DNA from: Plasmodium malariae
Lineage: Eukaryota; Apicomplexa; Aconoidasida; Haemosporida; Plasmodiidae
NCBI RefSeq assembly: GCF_900090045.1
Contig: NC_041781.1
Coordinates: 1,026,001-1,090,000, forward strand
Length of the DNA stretch: 64,000 bases
Direction: 5' to 3'
Part shown: in pieces, positions 33,798 to 44,899 of the stretch
How the letters are laid out: every line of letters starts with the position of its first letter
Numbering within the stretch: position 1 is the first letter of the stretch
Translations under genes and position numbers: made by a program
Notes under the pieces: model-generated
The model's database searches: none
What the model was told of the DNA's origin: nothing
Seen by the model: only the letters and a program-made list of their open reading frames with translations

Positions 33798-34901
33798 TCA
33801 TATCATTGAAAAGTTTCCACGTATTCTAAAGAAATACATATTGTCGAATAGACTGTTATGATGGAAAATGTTGTGCATGCCATCATTTAAATCATCCATT
33901 GAGTTATTTACGAAATTTTCAGTGTAATATATATTTTGATTTACACAAGGATAACTTGCATATGTTCTATATGGAACAACATATAAAGGGGTAGTAACAT
34001 AATTTTGATGATAATTTTCATTAAAATTGTTAATATCATTAATATCATTAATATCATCAATATCACTAAAATCATTAGTATCATTAATATCATTAATATA
34101 CAATACAGCTCTTTTATTTTTATTTTTTTTGAGAATTGATTTTGATAAATTTAAAGCATAAATATATAAAGTTTTATCGTTCCTTGAGATTTCCATAGAA
34201 TTAATATAACCACACAAAGCTACATTTTTGAAATTACCAAATATTTTACCTAATCTTGAATAAAACATAAACGTATGAAATAATCTTTTCCCACTTAATA
34301 ATTCAAATAAATCATCACAAAAATGATTGCAGTTTTTGTATATAAAATTATAAGTGTTTGGTCTATAAATTTTTCCAATAGCATTTAATATTTCTGAAAA
34401 CTGAGAGTAACTTAACTTTATACATTTTAGTTCATAACTTTTACAATATTGTCCAACAGTTGAATTCTTTGGTTTGCATGTTATTATTCCGTCCATGGAA
34501 AAGGTGTATTCACGGCCGAACAACTCAATTCCTTCGAAAACGCGTAAGTGTGCATGCATGTTTGTACGTGAACATACGTGGACATACGGTTATATACGTG
34601 TACATATGTATACATGTTTACATGGCCATATATACATACTAACTTATATATATATATACATATATGTATATACACATATTTATCTTTACACCGACACAGC
34701 GCCTTTTAGCTTTTTTCTAAAAAGCACATTTCATATTTCGACAAAATTGTTCAACGTATTAATTTTAAGTGAAACTTTTCCTTTTTTATTTTTTTATTTT
34801 TTCAAATTTATATTCAATAAATAAAAGGAATTCACCCCATTATTCAGTGAATATAAATTATATACTTTAAAGAATTTAACATTTACCTGTATGACGAACA
34901 T
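33798..34901 (-). CDS. PPPDE/DeSI-family peptidase (deSUMOylating/deubiquitinating type); 5' exon(s) uncertain
   Basis: The main exon is 33798-34531 on the minus strand, opened by an acceptor (TTTTCGAAG) in phase 1. It encodes GIELFGREYTFS, then YNFIYKNCNHFCDDL with the catalytic Cys of PPPDE cysteine peptidases. An Asn/Asp/Ile repeat tail follows. The catalytic His normally stands just before GIE in an FHSG motif, so it must come from an upstream exon. A likely first exon begins at 34901: MFVIQVNVKFFKVYNLYSLN matches the first strand of DeSI proteins (human DESI2 has LNVYDMYWMN there). I could not find a junction that links the two in phase and supplies the His. At least one small middle exon is missing, or the gene has been damaged. 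Substrates are unknown. Confidence 0.7.
34551..34558. promoter_or_regulatory. TGCATGCA palindrome (ApiAP2-type site)
   Basis: An 8-base palindrome matching the core known for one ApiAP2 transcription factor class in Plasmodium. Here it lies within the PPPDE gene (intron) and may be chance. Confidence 0.2.
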
Positions 34902-35371
34902 TTTTCAAAAAAAAAGGAACGTCAAGGGTGTAGGTATGCAACCACACATTCATTTATTTCTGTTTATCCTTCTACATATATGTATATATACGTATACATA
35001 TACTAGGCTATGTGGGTTGTACCGATATGAAACATATAGTGTGATTTATTATTTTGATAAATGAAATTAAACCTAAAAAGTGTGTAATAAAAAGGGGGGG
35101 AGGGAAATAAGTCAGGGTTATAGAACTGTTCTTACGCACACGTTATATGCACCCCATTTGAAATAAATAACAATCTATTTGCAGCAATTTCAAAAAATAT
35201 GAAAATATGAAAAAATAAAAAAATTAAATAAACTTATTTTATGTTAACCCTTCCTCGATTGATTATCGCCTTAATTATCAGTTACCTTAGTCACACGTTG
35301 TACTAATTTTTTTTTGGGTAAAATTCATATTTAGAAGAAAAAAAAAAAAAAAAAAAAAAAAAATACTATTG

Positions 35372-35480
35372 CAGTACTGACGTATTGTAGTATTGCAGTA
35401 TTGTCATATTGTAGTATTTCAGTATTGACGTGTTGTAATATTGAAGTACTGAAGTATTGCAGTATTGTACTATTATGTAT
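35372..35480 (+). repeat. Degenerate repeat (TTGCAGTATTGTAGTA)
   Basis: About eight imperfect copies of a 9-10-base word (AGTATTGCAGTATTGTA) after a poly(A) run. Confidence 0.7.
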
Positions 35481-36184
35481 TGCAGAATGAATAATTAATA
35501 ATATACAATATAAATATATGGTGGAAGTACTTCCACAATCAAATCTTCGCCTTCATTAAGAGAGGGGAAGAAAAATTATGTACCCAAATATATATTTATA
35601 AAAATGTATGTTAGTTTAGTAATAAAATTTCCCTTTATATAATTTTTTCTCTTCGCATGGCATGTTTATAATTGAAAAAAAAAAATATATTTTTATGTCT
35701 TTATTTATTTTTTTTTTTTTTTTGATTTCTATTTTAACTTTAGTACATTATCTAAGAATTTATAATAAATCTTGTATAAAATTATTTTACACACATACAA
35801 GTGTAAAATAGGGAAATTTTTTTGGTCAATTTTCCACCATTTTTTATTTTGGGAATTTCTTTTTTTAAATATACATGGGTTTAAACAATTTCTTATGAAA
35901 AAAAAAAAAAAAGTTCAATTTAGAAAACGTTGTAAAAATGACAGAGATTAATATATAACTTATTGTGTTTCATAATGGAGAATTAACATTAACTAAACTT
36001 AAAGTATAGGAAATGGAAATTTTAATAGGAAACTTATACCTCCTTTGGTGAAATTGCGAAAATGTTATTTGGTACACTTGTGTATATATATGAACATATG
36101 CGTATTTGTATAATTCATAAGTAAGCATGCACCATTATTATACTAAGTTAAAAAGGGTATTTACTGCAAGAACAAAAAAAAAAT

Positions 36185-36535
36185 TGAAATAAAATTAGGT
36201 TGAAATAAAATTAGGTTGAAATAAAATTAGGTTGAAATAAAACTAGGTTGAAATAAAATTAGGTTGAAATAAAATTAGGTTGAAATAAAATTAGGTTGAA
36301 ATAAAATTAGGTTGAAATAAAATAGGTTGAAATAAAATTAGGTTGAAATAAAATTAGGTTGAAATAAAATTAGGTTGAAATAAAATTAGGTTGAAATAAA
36401 TTTACGTTGAAATAAATTTACGTTGAAATAAAATTAGGCTGATAAAAAATTAAGTTGAAATAAAATTAGGCTACTAAAAAATTAAGTTGAAATAAAATTA
36501 GGTTGATAAAAAATTAAGTTAAAAAAAATTAAGTT
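36185..36535 (+). repeat. 16-bp minisatellite (GAAATAAAATTAGGTT), ~22 copies
   Basis: A largely homogeneous array from 36185 to about 36400, then decaying copies (TTACGTT, TTAGGCT, AAAAATTAAGTT) to 36535. Graded divergence at one edge suggests expansion from the other end. Confidence 0.9.
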
Positions 36536-36799
36536 GAAACAGGATGATCCCCAAATTTATCCCACGTATAAAATTTCTTAAAAATATAACTTTTATATAT
36601 AGAAAATATGTATTAAGAGAACACCCAAAAAAAAAAATTTCAAAACATTTTCCGTAGAAAGTTATATATCAATAAAAATTCTTTTCATTTATCCTTTAAT
36701 GAAAATCATATAATAAAAGGAAAATAATAAAAACGAAATTCATATTTTCTTAATTTTATAAAAATTAACACTTGAACCAACTTGTGTCGCATTTTTTTT

Positions 36800-36832
<33 letters not shown>

Positions 36833-38419
36833 CATGTTTGTTTTTTTGAACTTTATTAAATAAGGGTAACTATTTTTATTACTCGATTTTACATATTTTC
36901 ACAAAAATATATTCTATTTGTTAAGAAAAAAAAAAAAAAATTCCAATAAATTAAAAAGTGTAACAAGTTCAAAAAATATACTGGAATAGCATACACATAA
37001 TAGTTTGTTTTTTTATTTTTTATTGTAAACATAAAAGGGAGATGTTTTTGTTACGAACAACTAAATTTTTTTTTTTTTGTTTTTCAAGAATTATGGAAGA
37101 AAAAATAAGACTCTCTGGTTTAAGAGATTTATACATTTTCTTTTTTTTAATAACACATGTTATATAACCATATCAAATGTAAGCCTCAGTATTTTTTGTT
37201 CCTATGCAACACAAATATATGGGCATTTTTGTAAAACAATAAAAGAAGTGTTCTCTTTTCCCTTAATACTTTTTTTTCTTTCGGTTAGTTTTCATTTAAT
37301 TTTTCGACTGTTATAGTAATAATAAATGCAGAAAATATTAAGTCTTTATTTTTCAAATAGACAAAAAAGACTATACATTAAAATTTCCAAAATGCCATAA
37401 GTGTTATAAAATGTTCTTTACTTCTTCGGCTTTTTACATGTAAAAAAGGAAAAATGTTTATAATATTTATATTACTTAATATATACATATATGTACTTAT
37501 GTGTATATATATATATATACGTATGTACATATGTATTGCTTGTTCAGGTAAATAACTATTAAACATATATAGAGAACTTTTTTAAAGTTGATCATTTCTT
37601 AACAACACATCAAAATGATTTTAAAAATATGTGTATTATAGCTTTTATGTATATACTGTTACATAAAATGTATGTACGAATATATCTGATTTGTGAAAAT
37701 TAGAGAGTTATTTAGCATGAGCTGTTCATATTTTTTACCAAAAAAAAACAAAAATATATGAACAGACATTTATTTTTGCGTATGATTGTATCAAAATGGC
37801 TAGTAAAAAAAAAAAAAAGGACAGGAAAACAAAATAAAGTATCTTTTTTTTTTTTAAATACACTTAAAAAATGTCATATTATGCAACTTGTTAATAAATT
37901 ATGTACATAACATATTAATTGGTTAGCAAGCGTGTATTTTCTGAATAAGCACATAAGAGAAAAAAAAAAAAAAAAAGTAAAATGAAAGTAAAAGTAAAAG
38001 TAAAAACAAATTGAAGTAAAATAAATTAAATAAAATAAAGTAAAACAAAATTAATAAATAAAAATGAAGCAAAATAAAATAACACATTTTAATATAACAT
38101 AACAAATAATTATGTAATGAATTATATTTTAAAAACAAAAAAAGGAGATAAATAGAGTTAAAAACAAAAATAACAACCCTCCTAATTGACATTAAAAATT
38201 TGAAACTTCAAATAAATCTTTTAAGTCTTTTTTCCTAAAAACAATCTTGTAGGCAAATATTATTTCCCTAGGGTTATCTTATGCCTAGTTATATCAGAAA
38301 TTTTTTGTTTTTTTGTTTTTCCGCCCTTCCGCCTTCTCCTCTTTTCATTTTTTTCGTAAAATATTCATTTTTTTCCTTTACATTAAACTTCTTAACACAT
38401 TTTATTTCCTACTTGCAAA

Positions 38420-39524
38420 ATGTCCTGTGCAAATTTCAACTCTCCCTACCAAGCGGAAAAAAGGAGAACATCAGAAAATACGGATAACAAAAATGTCGAA
38501 TCTGTAAGCACCGCTGTTAATTATGCTGATATGGGTAAATAAATTTTCCAAAAAAATGTAATAGCTACATTTGTGGAATATTACTACTGTACAAATTTTG
38601 GTGAAATTAAGTAAAAATGCATTTCTATTTATTTTTTTTTTTTATTTTATTATTTTATTACTTTATTTTATTTTTTTTTTTTTTTGTTATTATAGATCTT
38701 ATACTTTTTCCCGAAGGATCATTAAAGAATATAAACAACACCGTAGTAAACGAGAAACATTTAGTTGGAAAATCAGTTGCTTTGTTTTTTTCAAACGGAA
38801 GTGACCCCAAATGTAGAGCTTTTTTACCGTTCTTACAACAGGTTCTTAATTTTTCTTTTTTGTTCCATTATTCTTAATTTATACACAAGTGCAATTTTTT
38901 TCTTTTTAAATAAAATTATCTTTCAAACTATATACACGAAAATGTACTATGTCCAAGTGTTTCTCGCGTGTATGTATATAAGTATATATATGCACATGCG
39001 AACTTGCGCATGCTCGTTCCTGCATAGAAAACCTCTTTCGTGTATTGCCTTGAAGACTTATTTATAAAATTTTTCTCTTTTTACCCCTTTTTATTCACTT
39101 ACATTAATTTATACACAATGAAACAATTTTTTGTACTTTTCCTCAAAAACCTATTCAGTATTATAAAACCATAAACGAAGCAGGGTCTCGTCAAAAAATA
39201 GAAGTCATCTTTGTTAGCACTGACCCCGATAGAACATCATTCGAAGACCACAAAAAGCATATGCCCTGGTTATATATTGATATTGCTGACCCATTAACAG
39301 ATATATTGAAAAAACATTTTAGAATTATGAATTTTCATGAAGTTCCTTTTTATGGATCAGGGCCAAGAAGTGATGTACCTTGCTTAGTTGTTATTGGAAG
39401 TGATGGAAGAGAAGCTCAACTTTTACATATTTGCAGTGGAAGGGATGAAGGTGAAAAAGGTATATTAAGATGGGACTACAGAAATAATGTCTATTCGCTG
39501 AATAAAAATGAGTCATCATTTTAG
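38420..39524 (+). CDS. Thioredoxin-like (tryparedoxin/nucleoredoxin-type fold) lacking the nucleophilic Cys
   Basis: Exons 38420-38534, 38696-38841 and 39159-39524; phases 1 and 0 close and 627 bases give 208 residues. The fold follows tryparedoxins: [14 protein letters not shown], then the helix [33 protein letters not shown] and the cis-Pro region SDVPCLVVI. Where tryparedoxins have WCPPC, this protein reads S74-D75-P76-K77-C78, so the first Cys is Asp and only the second remains. It therefore cannot act as an ordinary dithiol oxidoreductase; it may be a monothiol or non-catalytic protein. No signal peptide, so probably cytosolic. The open frames around exons 2 and 3 run into introns, so their own first Met residues are misleading. 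Confidence 0.88.
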
Positions 39525-41368
39525 TAAGTAGTTTACCATCATGGCTAATAATATGAAAGCGAAGAAAAAAAGAAAAAAAAAGAAAAAAATTTATTTTCAA
39601 ACACACTCCGATGTCTTCATATCATATATGTTCATAAGCAGATATATATCTTACCTATTTGATATTTCATATGTGTAAGTTCAGAAAATCTTTAATCGAA
39701 CAGACGAGCATAAAAAGACGTTTTTGTTCATATACTATTTTTAACGGCACATAGACCTGTACACTTACCTACTTACATACATACATACATGCATAAATAC
39801 TTATATGCATACGTGAATAACCGCTTATGCGCATATCCATGTTATGTAATATTTTTTTCATCCCAGCTGCTATTTTTTTTTTTTATTAATTTTTTCCTTA
39901 TTTGTACAAGGCATATCCTGTGCTTGGCCCATTCTTAATTTTTATAATTTTGAATTCTTTTTGAATATAATTTTTTACGTTTTTTTGTATTATTTTTTTT
40001 GTATTATTTTTTTTGTATTATTTTGTTAGTATTATTTTGTTAGTATTATTTTGTTAGTATTATTTTGTTAATAATATTTTGTTAATAATATTTTGTTAAT
40101 AATATTTTGTTAATAATATTTTGTTAATAATATTTTGTTAATAATATTTTTTGTATTGTTTTTATTTATTTATTTATTTATTTTTTGTTTTTTTGCAATT
40201 TACTGATTTGTGAAAACTATTAAATTAAACTTCAAGACAAAAATTGCTATTTTGGATTGAATTCTAGCAAAAACAAAAAAAAAAAAAAAAAAAACGAAAT
40301 GGGAGTAAAAATATATTAGAAATACGAGTAAAAATAGGAATGGAATAGAAATATAAATAAAATTAGGAATCAACGTAGTAATACACGTAATTCTTGTAGT
40401 AATGCGCGTACTAATACATTAGTAGTGCCCGTAGTAATAGGCTTAGAAATGGAAGCAAGAAGGGGGAATTATAAATCGGTGCACCAAAATGTACACTTTG
40501 ATTAACAGCTAAGAAAGAGTAAAAATAAGGTAGGTGTGCAACATCCCCATAATTCTAGTGTGGAGTATGTTTTTATACCATGTACCGTAATAAAATATAT
40601 ATATATATATGTATATTTGTATACCTGAGTTTGAAAATTATACTAAATGACGTAGCAATTAATAACTTTTAAGAATAAAAAGAATAAATTTCGTAATTTT
40701 TAAATATTATGACCTTTGATAAAAATGTGATACGATATTTTTTGTAGTGCATATGGGGAAGTATAAAAATATAATCAAATTAGAAAGTGATAGAATTCAT
40801 ATATGTGTATATATATATGTTCCTTTGTTCATGTTGCCCCTTTTTTTTTTTTTTTTTTTTTTTCTCTTAATGAAATTTTATTTCTTGTTACAACTTAGAG
40901 AGGCTTATATAGGAAATGTGCTAATTACTATTTGAGCTTGTTTGTGCATATTCTGCTTTATTTCTTTGTTTCTTTAATTCTTTAATTCTTAACTTGTTTC
41001 CTTTTATTTTATTTTTTTTTTTTTTGTCACTAAATTCACAGCAATTAATAAAATTGGAACATCTGATTTAGTTAAACGAATCCTCATTCTGGACAAACCT
41101 TTACATAACGCATAGCGCATAAAACATAACTCAGTTGATACACTGTTTATTTAATATGTTTTTCACCTAGTGCCATGCCCGCTTGATGTTCAACTTGCTT
41201 GATGTGCTATTTAGTGTTCTACTCACTTAATGAGTAATTTGCCACATGCGCTATAAAAACGTGTATATGCAAAAAATTGGTAATCATGTAAATTGAAAAA
41301 TTTGGGGCTAATATTAATAATTTCACGTTAGTATATACATAAATTAGGAATTTATTTTGTGAAACTTC

Positions 41369-41400
<32 letters not shown>

Positions 41401-41405
41401 TTAAG
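39525..41405. other. Spacer between thioredoxin-like and PDI genes
   Basis: Contains a TTTTGTTAGTATTA / TTTTGTTAATAATA repeat (39990-40150), GTAGTAAT-like repeats (40370-40440) and a 29-base poly(A) run just before the PDI start. No gene seen. Confidence 0.6.
39990..40150 (+). repeat. 15-bp minisatellite (TTTTGTTAATAATAT)
   Basis: Three subfamilies follow one another: TTTTTTTTGTATTA, TTTTGTTAGTATTA and TTTTGTTAATAATA, with three to six copies each. This is a clear record of stepwise local duplication. Confidence 0.85.
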
Positions 41406-43366
41406 ATGATACTGACAATGATGATGACAACGATAACGACGATAATGAAGTCCACTTCCTTTTTTCGTGTATATTTTTTCTCCCTTTTGTGTTTATTTTT
41501 TATTTCCATTTTTACGCATGAACATGTGGAATGTGCCATATGGGAGGGGATAAGTGATGAGGAGGTGAAGCATGTGAAGCACTTGACGCATGATGTAGAG
41601 TTACAAATATACAGTCAACATACATCCAATTGTATAGCATTATTCTGTAATAATAAAGAATTAAAATGTAAAAATGTGTACAAAGAATTTGTTAAAGCTT
41701 CTAATGAGTTGGTAGGAGAAGATATAATTTTTGTATATGTGGACACATTAACATTAGAAAAAACAGCTGATAATTTTGATATAAAATCAATTCCAAAAAT
41801 ATTAACATTTAGAGATTTTGATCCAGAAAAAGGATATACATTTAGTAAACCATATACAAAAGAAAATATAATTGAATGGTTTAAATTATTACCGGTACCA
41901 TCAATAGAAATTATGGATGAAAATAATGTAGACAAATATGTAGACATGCAAAAGAAAAAAGGATATGCTAGTATTATAGCATATTGTATAAAGGGTTCTG
42001 ATAATTTACATAAATTTGTGCATTTTGGAGAAACACATAAATTGCAAAATTTATCTGTTGGTTTAGTTTATGTAAAAAAGGAAGAAGAAACAAAAATAGA
42101 TATTTCAAATGGACCAGGTGTTACTGTTCCAAATGACCAAATTAAATATAAAGATACTTATAAACCTGATAATAATATATGGAGCTCAGAAGAAATTTTA
42201 AATTTTGCTAGTGAATACATGAAACAGTTTCCCATTATAATTAATTATAGTAGGAAAATAATTAAACCCATGCAAAATGATTTATATTTATATATATATA
42301 TATACCCTGGTGAATATTCAGATGCTTTATATTCCCAGTTGTATAGCGTTATAAAAGCGAACCCTCAGGTAATACTACCTCGACATCCGCCTCCCACTAC
42401 ATGGTGAGGGTTCCCTCTCGCTGCGTACGACCGCGCACATGTATGCATATACGTATATATGTGTGTAGGTGTACACACAAGTATTTATGCATATGTGTAT
42501 ATATACGTAATTATGTATTTATTTACGTATCTATGTGGGTGCTCTTCCCCCCCGTGTGCATTTTTTCCTTCGTAGGTTAAGTTTGTCTTTCCGAAGAGCG
42601 AAGAAATTACCGACATTTTGGGGATAGAGACCCACGCAAACTTGTTGTGCATTATGGATTACAGTAACGCGTCAATGGATATACTTTACAGTTCCCTAAG
42701 ACCAAAAAAATATATTAAAGAGATAGATGGAAATATTAAAGTAGATGACGTATCAACATTTTTGGATGATTTTTTTACCAATAAAATAACACAATTTAAA
42801 AAATCGCAGAAAGCTATAAAAAGGAGGGAAAAACAAGAGTTCCAAATATTATGTGGTAATAATTTTGAATCTTTTGTTTTTGCTCCTGAAAAAATAGTTT
42901 TAGTTTTTTATCATGTCGAGGGATGTAAAGAATGCACACCACTTTTCTCCTTTTGGAATAGTGTAGCAAATTATTTTCATTTGGAATACAAATACGAAGA
43001 TATTTTAGTAGCTACAATGGATGCAAAATTAAATGATATGGTCGATGAAACAATAGACTTTTACCCAAGCGTAGCTATATACCCAAAAGGTTATACAAAA
43101 ATTTGACTGAGGAAAAGAAACTCTCCTTCATGTTCGACTGTTCATTTTTGGGTGTTTAATTAACGCTATAATGTGTTTAAAGAATTTATCCAACGAACAT
43201 TTGTGTCGAACCACGTCGTGCTACACTGTACTGTACATTTGTCCTTTTCTTTTTCATAGGCGAAAATAAATTGAGGAGAAGGAAGTTCCTTTTATTTCCT
43301 ATCAAGCTTGACACGTTAATAGACATAGTGGATGAGCTCTTAGAGGACGTAACAGAAGACCTATAA
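41406..43366 (+). CDS. Protein disulfide isomerase-like protein (PDI-9 type)
   Basis: Exons 41406-42368, 42576-43089 and 43260-43366; phases 0 and 1 close and 1584 bases give 527 residues. It should act in the ER on disulfide formation or protein folding. A hydrophobic signal segment lies at about 17-37. Met14 (41445) is a more natural start, giving MKSTSFF before the signal; the upstream ATG-rich run may be leader. The N-terminal thioredoxin-like domain has no CxxC (only C76 and C81 nearby). The last thioredoxin domain carries C438-K-E-C441 in the place of CGHC, with FYPSVAIYPKG after it. The C-terminus is EDVTEDL; no plain KDEL/SDEL signal. By synteny it corresponds to the chromosome 9 PDI of P. 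falciparum. Confidence 0.88.
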
Positions 43367-43439
43367 AATTGTTATGCCATTATATTGTACGAGTACGTTT
43401 GTGCATTTTTTGTTTATCCGCGTTCTCTGTTCGTTTTAT

Positions 43440-43600
43440 TTTTCATTCACTCTGTGTACTTTATTCGTTTTATTTTTTTTTTTTCATTCGTGTACTTTAT
43501 TCGTTTTATTTTTTTTTTCATTCGTGTACTTTATTCGTTTTATTTTTTTTTTCATTCGTGTTCTCTATTTGTTTTATTTTTTTTTTTTTTTTCCTACGCA
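43440..43600 (+). repeat. ~44-bp T-rich repeat in 3' flank of PDI gene
   Basis: Four imperfect copies of a unit combining CATTCGTGTACTTTATTCG with TTTTATTTTTTTTT. Confidence 0.75.
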
Positions 43601-44038
43601 TACTTTTATTTAGTTTTTATTCACTCCGTATAAATGTATTCATTTCATATCTTTTTCATTCCCTCAAGTTATATATTTGTCTTTCTTTTTATTTTTTGCT
43701 TTTTCTTTTTTCCTCATCTTTTTTTCGCTCATTTTACTTAATTTTTTTTTTTTTTTTTTTTTTTTGTGTAATGAGCACCACTTTTCGAAAATTTTAAGAG
43801 ACAAATGTATCTCATTTAAAAGGACAGTTTTAAAAAAAATAAAATATGAGTTGGTTAACATTCAAATGAACGCGGATAAATTTATGTGCGCGTGTGCATG
43901 CGCATACGTACACACGTATATGTGTACCTATATATGTACGTGTATATGTACTTATACATTTATATGCTTGTATACATGTTCCCCTATGTGTACCCATTTT
44001 TACACCTTCTTGTTGACCCTTTTTCAGTTCACTCAAAA

Positions 44039-44046
44039 TGCATGCA
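44039..44046. promoter_or_regulatory. TGCATGCA palindrome upstream of MFS gene
   Basis: ApiAP2-type core palindrome about 850 bases before the MFS start codon. A single occurrence; chance is possible. Confidence 0.2.
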
Positions 44047-44392
44047 CTTGGTAAAAATACAACATGAAAGATAATTGATCTTTTTTTTTTTTTTTTTGGG
44101 TAGTTGTACTTACATGTACAACATCAGATTGGATGTTGTTACGACTTTTCTGTAATTGCGTCTTTTTTGCTGAAATTCCATGCGTGTCTTATGCTTTTTT
44201 TTTTTTTTTTTTTTATTTTATTACTATACGTGTGTATAATAATTTTTTTTTTTTTAATTCATGTATAATTGTTTATAAATATACAGTTTACGCACTTTTA
44301 CAACTTTGTTTCCTTTGCTTTTGTTATATTTTTTTAACTCTCTTCTTGTTGCATATATGAGATGTCAGTAGTTTACAAAAAAAGGAAGCGGG

Positions 44393-44394
<2 letters not shown>

Positions 44395-44476
<82 letters not shown>
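44395..44476. repeat. (TA)n microsatellite, about 40 copies
   Basis: Almost pure dinucleotide repeat of about 80 bases upstream of the MFS gene. Confidence 0.92.
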
Positions 44477-44478
<2 letters not shown>

Positions 44479-44899
44479 TATAGATATATACATACACATA
44501 TACATATACATATATATACATCCACGCACAAATAACACACGCATGTATACAATATTTGATGATTAATTTCATTTTTCGCTTCACTTAATTTCGCCTCCTT
44601 AAATTGACGAGACAACACAAAGGAGAAAAAAGCAATAACAAATTGGCTGGAAAAAAAAAAGAGAAAAAAGGGGGAAGAAGTTGAAGTTAAAAGAAATAGA
44701 GAGACGTAGAAGAAAGTTGAAAGACATAGAAAGACAACAGAAAAAACAAAATTATTTTTACAATTTTTGTAAAAAGTTACGAGCTTCCTATTTGCGTTGT
44801 ACTGTAGTTTTACGGCTCGTAAATTTACAAATATAGCAAAGGACAGTTATATATATAGCTACTATAGGAACACATTGTACGTACCCCCATTTCGACAAA

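Larger units (their letters stand above)
34902..38419. other. 3.5-kb divergent spacer between PPPDE (-) and thioredoxin-like (+) genes
   Basis: Holds a TTGCAGTATTG repeat (35372-35480), the 16-bp minisatellite (36185-36535) and long poly(T)/poly(A) runs. A short frame at 37042-37164 gives 40 residues with one hydrophobic segment, possibly chance. No gene that I can support. Confidence 0.55.
43367..44899. other. Spacer between PDI and MFS genes
   Basis: T-rich repeat with the word TCATTCGTGTACTTTATTCG (43440-43600), a (TA)n run of about 40 copies at 44395-44476, and a purine-rich leader (44645-44745). A TGCATGCA site lies at 44039-44046. No gene seen. Confidence 0.6.

Noticed and set aside
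37042..37164. 40-residue + strand frame with one hydrophobic segment
   Set aside because: Short, overlaps a poly(T) run, no convincing downstream exon.
43369..43797. 142-codon + frame after the PDI gene
   Set aside because: Consists of a T-rich ~44-bp repeat and poly(T); Phe/Leu/Ser composition, open in three frames.
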